In this document: one piece after another, positions 56,259 to 64,000 of the stretch
Numbering within the stretch: the stretch's first letter is position 1
Layout of the letters: the number at the start of each line of letters is the position of its first letter
DNA from: Euphorbia lathyris
Lineage: Eukaryota; Streptophyta; Magnoliopsida; Malpighiales; Euphorbiaceae
Assembly (NCBI RefSeq): GCF_963576675.1
Contig: NC_088915.1
Coordinates: 33,943,501 to 34,007,500 of the forward strand
Reading direction: 5' to 3'
Length of the DNA stretch: 64,000 bases
Made by a program: the position numbers and the translations under genes
The notes under the pieces: generated by a model
Database searches by the model: none
What the model was told of the DNA's origin: nothing
What the model saw: the letters and a program-made list of their open reading frames with translations, nothing else

Positions 56259-57131
56259 ATGACTACCAAACACAAATCCCCCAAGCAGATTGCTGCTTCA
56301 CGCAATAAGTGTCCTGACTTATCAGAACGATACGGTGCGCCGTTTCCTATTTACAATCATGACGAAGGCAGATGCTACTATAGACTTCGCTATACGTTCT
56401 TCATCGGTATGTTGTATATGGACGAGTTCTTAAATAATGAACTCGGGATAAGCGATGACATGAATCGCTATTTAGAGAGATTGGGATGGACCAAGTTCAC
56501 CCACATGCGGTTTCCTATTATTGAAGACTGGATTCTCGAGTTTTTCTGTATAGTTCATTTCGTGAGCAAACGAAGGGTGCGTCTCAGTTTTCATCGAGAT
56601 GGCGAAACCTTTACTTTTGGATACCCTAAATTACATGCCTGGTTTGGTTTTCCCCCGAGGGATACAATCAAACGTCATCCTGGCAGAGATATGACATCCA
56701 CAGATATATGGAGGATGCTAACAGGATTTTGGCGTTTCAATCCTCGACTCGCCTATAACCAATCCATCAACTCCAACTCGATGCTGTATCTACACAAATT
56801 TCTATGTCACAGTTTGTTCGGTCGCACATTTAGTAGTGTGGTCAAAGACACATACTTATATGTCCTTGGAGATATATTCCAAGGCAATACAGTTGATACC
56901 TCCAAGATTCTGATGGAAGGTCTTGTTGCCGCTTCTCGATCCAAGGATAAGAAGATTAGTTTCGGCAATATCATTTGTGGGATAATTCTCGGGACCAAGG
57001 GAACTATTTCTGTCCCTTGGAGCGATGTTGAATCTTTTCCGACTTTGGACTATGAGTTCTTGGAATATGAAGGCCTCGTGAAGCGTATTTTTAGAGCAGA
57101 CCCGATTGATAGGGATGAGTATATAGAATAG
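56259..57131 (+). CDS. Athila accessory ORF A, element 2
   Basis: An open frame of 290 residues from MTTKHKSPKQIAASRNKCPD, homologous throughout to the 315-residue ORF A of element 1 (ERLGWTKFTHMRFPIIEDW, LHAWFGFPPRDTIKRHPGRD, YLHKFLCHSLFGR). Near the C-terminus about 25 residues present in element 1 (after FRAGPHF) are deleted in frame before the shared IDRDEYIE or LDRDEYIE end. It stays open although pol of the same element has several breaks. Function unknown. Confidence 0.8.
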   Translation: MTTKHKSPKQIAASRNKCPDLSERYGAPFPIYNHDEGRCYYRLRYTFFIGMLYMDEFLNNELGISDDMNRYLERLGWTKFTHMRFPIIEDWILEFFCIVHFVSKRRVRLSFHRDGETFTFGYPKLHAWFGFPPRDTIKRHPGRDMTSTDIWRMLTGFWRFNPRLAYNQSINSNSMLYLHKFLCHSLFGRTFSSVVKDTYLYVLGDIFQGNTVDTSKILMEGLVAASRSKDKKISFGNIICGIILGTKGTISVPWSDVESFPTLDYEFLEYEGLVKRIFRADPIDRDEYIE

Positions 57132-57841
57132 TTTAAGTTTGTTAGTTTTCATTTGTAAATATTTGTGTGTTTTGTGTTATTTAAATACATTCTTTGTTTT
57201 TATGTTTTGTTTAATTTTGTACAAATTTGATTTAATAAAAACTTCTATTCATTTGATTCAATTTCTTATTTTTATCTTGGTTTAACTATCCTCAATCCAT
57301 TTCATATTGAATAAATCTAATCAAAGTTGCTTTTAGTCAGATACAAATGCTAGCAATGAACTAATATGATTTTTATATTTGAATTAACTAATATGTCCAT
57401 AAATTCATCACATTAATCCATTCATGTTATGTATCAATCAATTAAGAATTAATAAGTACATGACTTTGTATTTATTAATGTAGATTCATTTAACTTACAT
57501 GATTAAATGTACATTAATGTTTACTTAAATTCTTATTAAGAGGTAAACCTTTGGTTTTCTTAACTTACATGAATTTGTATTTATTAGTGATTCATTATTT
57601 TTCCATTAATAAGGACAAACCTTTGGTTTTCCTTGTAATTTAATGCTTTTCATTTATGATTTTAAGTACAGGTACAGTCTTAATAAGGTTCATAACGTAA
57701 TTTCTCAGAAAATTACACGAACAGAGTCAAAATGCACGAATACAGGTCACTAGGGACCGATTCTCAGCCGAGAATTATGAATTCTCGGTAAGTTCAGCAA
57801 GACAGGCCAAAATTCAGAGCAATTTGTTCTCTGAAATTGCC

Positions 57842-57879
57842 GTGTCGCGACCGAGAATCAGGATTCTCGATCGCGACAC
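57842..57879. repeat. CG palindrome upstream of ORF B, element 2
   Basis: Arms GTGTCGCGACCGAGAAT and ATTCTCGATCGCGACAC pair with one mismatch around CAGG. The TATA box is about 92 bases downstream. Confidence 0.93.
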
Positions 57880-57970
57880 ATGACCTGTAGGCATAGTAAT
57901 TTCGGATTTTTGCACTATTTTTGAGCCTATTCCTATTCATACTCTACCTATACTTAACTCTATTCACCCC

Positions 57971-57978
57971 TATAAATA
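57971..57978 (+). promoter_or_regulatory. TATA box of ORF B, element 2
   Basis: TATAAATA, about 242 bases upstream of the ORF B ATG at 58220, matching the spacing in element 1. Confidence 0.5.
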
Positions 57979-58219
57979 CCTATTCCTTACACAAACCTCA
58001 CATCACCTCACTTTTTACCCAATCCCATACTCTAACTCTTCCCAATACATTACTTTTACTCTTCCCAATTTATTCATTACCCTTTCTAATCACTTAACCC
58101 TTTCAACTACCAAATTTCTCATTCAATTACACATTACAACTCCCAACTCGTCTTCAACCTTTGCTCTTTTCTCTCTTCACCTCTTCTTCATTATTTTTCA
58201 AACCCTAAACACCATTAAC

Positions 58220-59437
58220 ATGCATAGGACAATGCGTGTTGGTCACAAGCCACAAGTTACAGAAGCTAATCGCTTTCGTATACATTACGGAGCCTATTTC
58301 GACATAGCCTCGGAGGAGGAAGCCGCCCGTTTCATTCATTTTTCAAATTCCAAAAGGGAGTTTGTGGATATACACTTCCTAGACTTCGATTAGGTAAGAG
58401 AGTTGAATTTCTCTACTCGAATTAATGCTTTCATTGAGACTTTGGGTTGGCAAGCTTTTGTTTCTATGCATTTTCCTAGCATTACGGAATATATAGTGGG
58501 ATTTTTGGTCACTTTGACCATGAATAAGAAGAAAACTTCAATCTCCTTTAGGAATAATGGTGTGACTTACACCATAGATTATGAAGCTATGGGAAATATG
58601 TTTGGTTTTCCTACTAATGATTTCCATTACAAGCCTAAGGATTTTGACAATGACACAATTTGGAACACTCTTTCGGGTCAAGCATATTTTAACTCGAAAA
58701 ACACTTCAAGTAAGATGATAAGAGACAATTGTGTGTTTTTCTTTCACAAATTTCTGAGTTTTTCCTTATTTGGTCGTGTTGAGAGCTCAAATATTCAAGT
58801 TAGGGATTTGTTCGTTCTTGATTGCTTGTTTAAGGGTTTGCGGGTTGATAGCATAGGTATGGTATTTGATAATTTATATCGTGCTTCGAGGGCTACTACC
58901 ATTCAAGTCCCTCTCGAAAATTTTATCACCGCTATTATTTTGGGTGCGCGTGGAGAGCTAGCCGATTATGATATGTCTACCTACCATGGATATGTGCCAA
59001 TTTTGAATATTTCGGCTCTTGAGCGGGCTCACTTGTTGCTTACTTCGGTTCCTCCCGTTTTTATTTCTTATGAGTCCTGTATTGCCCATCTTCATGGCAC
59101 TATGGGTGGAGGAGCTTCTAGTTCCCAATTTGTAGGTACCGAAGGTGGCGAAGAGGAGGAGGAAGCAGACATCGCACCACAAGCACAACCACAACCCCAA
59201 GCACCTCAAAATGATGATCCGGTTGATTTGAGGAGGATTTTGAACCAAATTAATGAAAATAATCGTAACATGAATTTGAGGATTGATGATTTGGTGGAGA
59301 ATAATATGGTGATAAATGACAACCTCAACAACTTAAGGAGGGAGCACAAATCTACTCGTCGTCGGATGCTTTCCTTTTTCCGTCGTCAAAATGTTGAAAC
59401 CTCACCATCTCCGACAGATTCGCCTCCACATGCTTAG
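58220..59437 (+). pseudogene. Athila accessory ORF B, element 2, one stop
   Basis: From ATG at 58220 (MHRTMRVGHKPQVTEANRFR) the frame is homologous to ORF B of element 1 over its full length. A TAG at 58391-58393 (after FLDFD) is the only break; 344 codons follow in frame to 59437. It keeps ETLGWQAFVSMHFPSITEY, FFHKFLSFSLFGR, the QAQPQPQAPQ linker, the coiled-coil-like DLRRILNQINENNRNMNLRI and the RRQNVETSPSPTDSPPHA tail. Confidence 0.85.
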
Positions 59438-60951
59438 ATATATCAAATCTTTTATTCATTTCCTTATCTTGTTATGTTGTTTTTCAATTTAAGTTTGGTA
59501 CAATATTTATCTTTCTTGTTAAGTTTGGTACATTTTTATTTCTATGATGGATGAATTTAATTTGCTAATTTTCTTTATTATTTCGTGTGATTTATTTCGT
59601 ACTAATTTTTCGTGTTTTATCAATTTTTGCACCAATGAGGACATTGTCCAAATTAAGTGTGGGAGGAGATATACATATATCATTTTTACACGTACGAATA
59701 AATACAAGGAGTAGAATAAATGTCATCCGTTTTACCATAAAAAACATGTCATCCGTTTTACCATAAAAAACATATTAATATTTCTAAACTATATTTTCAA
59801 ATGCAACACTTGTTTTATTCAAATGCAACATATATTGCAACACAAATTATTTAACATTAGTTTTCATATAATTTTACATTTTCATATAATAATAAATAGC
59901 TCATAAATTCAACATTTTCACCAAATGATTATTTTTAGGTTATCATTATCAATAGAAATGATATTTCTATACGGGTAAAATGTTTGAAATTTTTCTAAAT
60001 CTCCGAAACAATTTTAAGTAACATTGTCTCGAGTAAATATATTTAAGTAAAAAAAAATTCTTTATTCTTTATCTCTATTTTATATCATGTAATTCATGAT
60101 AAAATAAATCTTATTTTAAATTTTCAATTAAGTTTATAGGCATTAAATTGAACTAACAATTTTTTTAGCTCGGTTTGATTTCGTCTTACATTAACATCAA
60201 TTGAAGTTTTTAAGGAAACTTTAGCCATAATACATGTTGAATTTTAAAAATCAATATAGGATGAATGTGCTATCTTTCTTTTTCCCAAGTTATAATTTCA
60301 TAAATTCATATTAATTAATCAATTAATTATATTCTTAACTTTTGGCCACGATTGAGACCAACCTTATCACAATCGAGGTATGAAATGGAAGAAAATTAAG
60401 TATCGTTTACTTTTGGCCACGATTGCGACCACCCTTATCACAATCGAGGCATGGAAGGAACGTTTAAAAACAAAAATTAAGCGTGTTTAAGTTTAAAGTA
60501 ACGGTTGCGTCCACCCATGGCATAGTCGGTACCTCTTAAGCGAACACAAATAAAAGCATATAAAGTTACGATCAAGACCACCCTTATCTCGGGCATAACT
60601 AAGCAAATAATTAACCCAAGTACTTATTCACTTACTACAATAGTTTAGGTTTGGGAAAGGAAATTTGGTGTTTTTAAATGCCTTGAGACGAAAGACTCAA
60701 TAACATGTGTGCTTATATCGTCCCGAATACTTCAATTTTAATTTGAAAATACAAGACGAATGATATATCGCCTTTATATTAGTTAGTTTGATATTTTGCT
60801 TATAAATTTGTCATGCGAAGTTAATCTTTTCGGCTTAACTAATTTAAAAAGGAATACAAAGATATATGTTTTATTTTGATACAGAGATTAGTTAAAGAAT
60901 AAATTCATTGAAATTTTGCTCGGGACTAGCAAAAGATTAAGTGTGGAGATT
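59438..60951 (+). other. 3' untranslated region of element 2
   Basis: It has the internal purine tract TTAAGTGTGGGAGGAG at about 59654, four CGATTG/CCACC repeats at 60345-60600 and the LTR-proximal tract ending at 60951. Layout is identical to element 1. Confidence 0.6.
60345..60600 (+). repeat. Degenerate CGATTG/CCACC repeats, element 2
   Basis: Same four units in the same order as at 47250-47520: CACGATTGAGACCAACC, CACGATTGCGACCACCC, ACGGTTGCGTCCACCC, ACGATCAAGACCACCC. Confidence 0.7.
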
Positions 60952-62415
60952 TGTTAAGCCCAAAATACACCTAAAATATCATTAGTATTTATATCAGTTT
61001 TGCTACGAATTCGTACTATTTATATCTGTTTAGCGTACTTTTACTTCCGAATATGTTTCTTTCATGCAAGGTACCTAAATATTTGGTAAAATCCAAATAG
61101 GAACGAAAAGAGGATAAAAACAGAAGAAAAACCCTACAAAAGGAGTCAAAGACGACGAAAATCAAACGCGCCGAAACGAGGACGAGGACGAAGTCAAAAA
61201 CGGAGTAAAAACCTCCGTGTCACAACCGAGAATCCTCCATTCTCGGTCGCGACACGCGTCGACCAGCAACTTCTCCCTTCTTTTCAAAGGCTAAAACCTG
61301 CTCCCCCATTCTCGGCCGAGAATTAATTATTCTCGGTAAGTTCAGAATTTCTGGAAGGGCTATTCGTACACGTTCATTTTCAAAGAAACGTGTCCATTCG
61401 ATTGGATAAGAACGCCTCTTCGCAGTAGACACATCCCTTAAACCCGACTCTTCAACATCTATAAATAAAGAGTTGATTTCAGAGTTGAGGAGATATATTA
61501 TAGAGAAAATTAGTACAGAATTAATGCAGAAATTCTGAGTCAAGCGATTAAGAGTTAGAAGTTCAATTTTGTAAAAAGCAATATGATGTACACACATTGT
61601 TTATCAAATAATTACAAACACAGTAGCGTTTAGATTTGTTCATATTAGTTTACATTTTGGTAGTAGATAGACCAATCTCTATTCCGAAGATTCAGCGAGA
61701 AGATTTAGTAGAGGATTCGCCCCAGGAGCCTGACAAACTCTAAACGAGGTTCAAGGAAAGGATTGACAACTCGTTCGCTTGAAAGTCGTCAAAAGCTTCC
61801 ATGCTTCTTGTTCTCTATAAACTTGTATCAAATTCGTACTTCATCTAATAAAGTTTATTCTATTCGATAGATTTTTATGTAGCACTTATGGTAAATGATC
61901 CGAAGTGAGTTCTGGTGTTTTCATTAATACGTAGTTGAATTCAAAATCTTTACTAGGAAACTTTGTTGAACACTTAGACAAATTGGTATCTTGGATAAAA
62001 GTATCAATTCGGTTAAGGAAGCAATCTAACCAGTTAGGGGATTGTTGCGTTCAAAGCCTTTTAATTGAATGAGTTCACGTTATTACATTTATATAATTTG
62101 TATACAAAGTTTAAAGTTGTTTTCTTTGCTTAATGCAAACGAATACATTTATTCACTTTTCTAAAGCACTAAACGTTTCTGTTTTGTAAATTCATCCTTA
62201 AATCAGAAGTGATTTCTAACATTCTACATACTCCAGTCTAATTCTTATTCTAGCAATTTCAAAACCAAATCCAATTAAATGATTTTCCATATTATAAACC
62301 TTGAAAGTAAATCAAACTGAATTAAAATAAGTTTTCATTAAAAAGCATTCCATGTGGGTTCGATATCTTTTATTACTACAAGCGTATACCGTGCACTTGC
62401 GGAAATCGCTCAACA
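60952..62415 (+). repeat. 3' LTR of Athila-type element 2
   Basis: 1464 bp, TGTTAAGCCC to CGCTCAACA, alignable to the LTRs of element 1 with clear divergence. It has a CG palindrome at 61217-61258 and TATAAATA at 61460-61467, and ACAGG directly follows. Confidence 0.9.
61217..61258. repeat. CG palindrome, LTR of element 2
   Basis: Arms GTGTCACAACCGAGAAT and ATTCTCGGTCGCGACAC pair with two mismatches around CCTCC. At 61314-61329 is a further perfect palindrome ATTCTCGGCCGAGAAT. The TATA box is about 200 bases downstream. Confidence 0.9.
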
Positions 62416-62472
62416 ACAGGGTTAAAGTCATCCAATGCTATAATCGAGGCATCCAATGCTCGAATTAAATAG

Positions 62473-62658
62473 CACAATGCTCAAATTGAGGTCGACCTAA
62501 CTTATTCCACTTCCCTGCACCAACGAAACAGCAAGCAAATAGCAAGTCTAACTCATGACTTGCAAGGTATGCGGGTGGAGGCACTTAAGCAAAGACAAAG
62601 GTTAGACTGTTTCATCAACTATTTGGCCCAACAATACGGATGGGATTGGCGTGATTGA
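62473..62658 (+). pseudogene. C-terminal fragment of a retroelement ORF
   Basis: An open frame after a TAG at 62470-62472 ends at TGA 62656-62658 and reads SLTHDLQGMRVEALKQRQRL, then FINYLAQQYGWDWRD. The amphipathic, Q/R-rich form resembles the C-terminal ends of accessory ORFs in Athila-type elements, and a purine-rich AAGTGTGAGGAGGGG follows at about 62738. I infer another retrotransposon 3' region. The family is not certain. Confidence 0.35.
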
Positions 62659-64000
62659 GGGAGTATTTCTATCCTTCTTGTTTTCACTTTTTTTCCACCT
62701 TACTTTCATGCATTTTTGGAACTAAATACATGTTTAAAAGTGTGAGGAGGGGTAAGGATAGAACTTATCTTTAAATTTCTGCTGTTTGTCGCTTTATAGT
62801 TTAGTTTCTTGCTTTCTAGCTTAGTAATTTACTATTTTATGTCTTCTATTTAGCTTAGTTATTGTGTCACGATAACATGCCTATGCTTTCGAACTTCTGT
62901 TTTAGTCTTTAAAGCTTGTCAAAAGATCGAAGTGACTTTAGGTTGATACTTTACGCTATTTGCAATAGATACTAGGGCGAAATTTTATCAATTGACAATC
63001 TATCATCCTAGCAGTGCTTAGCGAGTAAAGGTCGAAAACTTAGGAAATTTGAACAGGAACTCTTATGCTTTGAGAAGTAAAATCAATATGCACCAACAAC
63101 ATTGATCACTTTGTTTGTAGAAAACTATACACGGAACAAAAATCCACATTTAGTGAGGACTTAAACCAATCATAGAAGCATAAAAAACAAAATGAGATAT
63201 GCTCAAACATTTATTTTGAGAGTCTTACAAGCTTTGTAGTAACAATTGGCTCATTCCACGCTTAATAATTGAAACCACAAGTGTCTAGTTTAGGCTTACA
63301 ATGATTTAAGGCAATGGGTTTTAACCCTTTAAGTTACTTGACCATATTTTTTTAAATGGCCAAAAACCCTTTTACATAAAGGTAATAAAGCCCCTTTGAA
63401 GCCAATTGCACATCCCATTTCTTTCATTTAACTTCGATACAAGCCTCAAACCTTCATAAATACCCTTCACACCTATGAAAATATTGTGTCCTATGTACAT
63501 GTAATAACTGCAGTGTGTGACAAGACGAAAACCGCCCCAAAATGACTTATGCAAAATCACAGCAAATTGCTTTCATCTATCATAGCTCAGTGAGCTACAC
63601 ACCTCTCCTCGCCGAGCAACATACCAAATTTGAGCAAACTCCTTCTCGATGATCTATAACCATTGCTCGGCGAGCTTGTCACTTAAAAGTCAGAAATAAA
63701 GGCAAAACACCAAGAAAAACAGAGAAAAATAAATACAAAAGGCTTATGCACAAAAAACAAAAAAAATACTAAGTGCATTTCTGACAAGAAAAAGGAAAAG
63801 CTCACACTCTAGCCATCATTCATCACACTAAGCACACTACCATAAAAATGTACACAAAGGATACACATAGCTCCATAACACACATTATTCCCCTATCCAT
63901 ACCTTACCTAAACCCACATTACAACCTTTGTAAAAGACCATACTGATTAAGTCTACAACTAGATTAGCAAGTGATAGAGATTAATGAATTGAGCATTCAA
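62659..64000. other. Probable 3' region of another LTR retrotransposon
   Basis: A PPT-like AAGTGTGAGGAGGGG is at about 62738, and GCTCAGTGAGC, CTCGCCGAGC and GCTCGGCGAGC palindromic phrases are at 63587-63680. No gene is visible. By analogy with the neighbouring elements this is a 3' untranslated region or LTR start, but no LTR pair is in view. Confidence 0.3.

Larger units (their letters stand above)
57132..58219 (+). other. ORF A to ORF B spacer of element 2
   Basis: AT-rich to about 57750 with three GGTAAACCTTTGGTTTTC-type phrases, then ATTCTCAGCCGAGAAT, the CG palindrome (57842-57879), TATAAATA (57971-57978) and a CT-rich leader ending at ORF B. Confidence 0.5.
54046..62415 (+). mobile_element. 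Second Athila-type element, 5' truncated
   Basis: Sequence homologous to element 1 begins within RNase H at about 54046 and runs through integrase, ORF A, ORF B, the 3' repeats, the purine tract and a 1464-bp 3' LTR ending at 62415. The 5' LTR, gag, protease and RT are missing. It differs enough from element 1 (in palindrome arms and spacers) to be a separate subfamily. No target duplication can be checked. Confidence 0.88.

Noticed and set aside
63372..63560. Minus-strand frame of 62 residues near the right edge
   Set aside because: No recognisable motif, no splice or promoter context, and it lies in retrotransposon-like noncoding DNA.

Overview
The window is nuclear DNA from a flowering plant, most likely a eudicot. 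It holds one host gene with about ten short introns and GT-AG junctions, set in dense nested transposable elements: Ty3/gypsy Tat and Athila types, Ty1/copia, TRIM, Helitron, MULE, hAT, Stowaway and a Tourist-like MITE. I see no bacterial, organellar or RNA gene.

Layout. 1-4664 is the 5' part of a Tat-type gypsy element on the minus strand (LTR 3647-4664, primer site for tRNA-Phe). It sits inside the helicase gene of a Helitron, which continues to about 10550 and carries an RPA70-like gene and a tiny F-box-like minus-strand ORF with its own TATA box. 10742-11792 is a hAT-type element and 12076-12393 a Stowaway MITE. A decayed minus-strand Tat element (13600-16140) is split by a TRIM that has three LTRs (14187-15001). 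The host gene is TFIIA-L, the large subunit of transcription factor IIA, on the minus strand: 11 coding exons, 18684-26169, 402 residues, intact. A MITE with long inverted repeats (26576-27074) lies just upstream of its promoter.

From about 27085 to 50222 is a defective MULE that keeps the N-terminal parts of a DUF1985-type gene and of its transposase. An Athila-type element (30426-49351, target duplication ATAGC) is inserted in the tenth codon of that transposase, and a copia element (32784-38073, target duplication GTCTG) is inserted in the Athila gag. Excising each element at its duplication restores the reading frame it interrupts, so the order of insertion is MULE, then Athila, then copia. 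After the MULE come a solo gypsy LTR (50693-53040), a truncated LTR-like promoter fragment, and the 3' part of a second, diverged Athila-type element (54046-62415). The last 1.6 kb looks like another LTR-retrotransposon end.

Most unusual point. Both Athila-type elements carry, after pol, two consecutive ORFs that are paralogous to each other. In front of each ORF, and in each LTR, is a CG-rich palindrome followed at a nearly constant distance by a TATA box. The arm sequence differs between the two elements but the pairing is kept. This suggests three promoter modules per element, and is the best candidate here for an undescribed regulatory arrangement.
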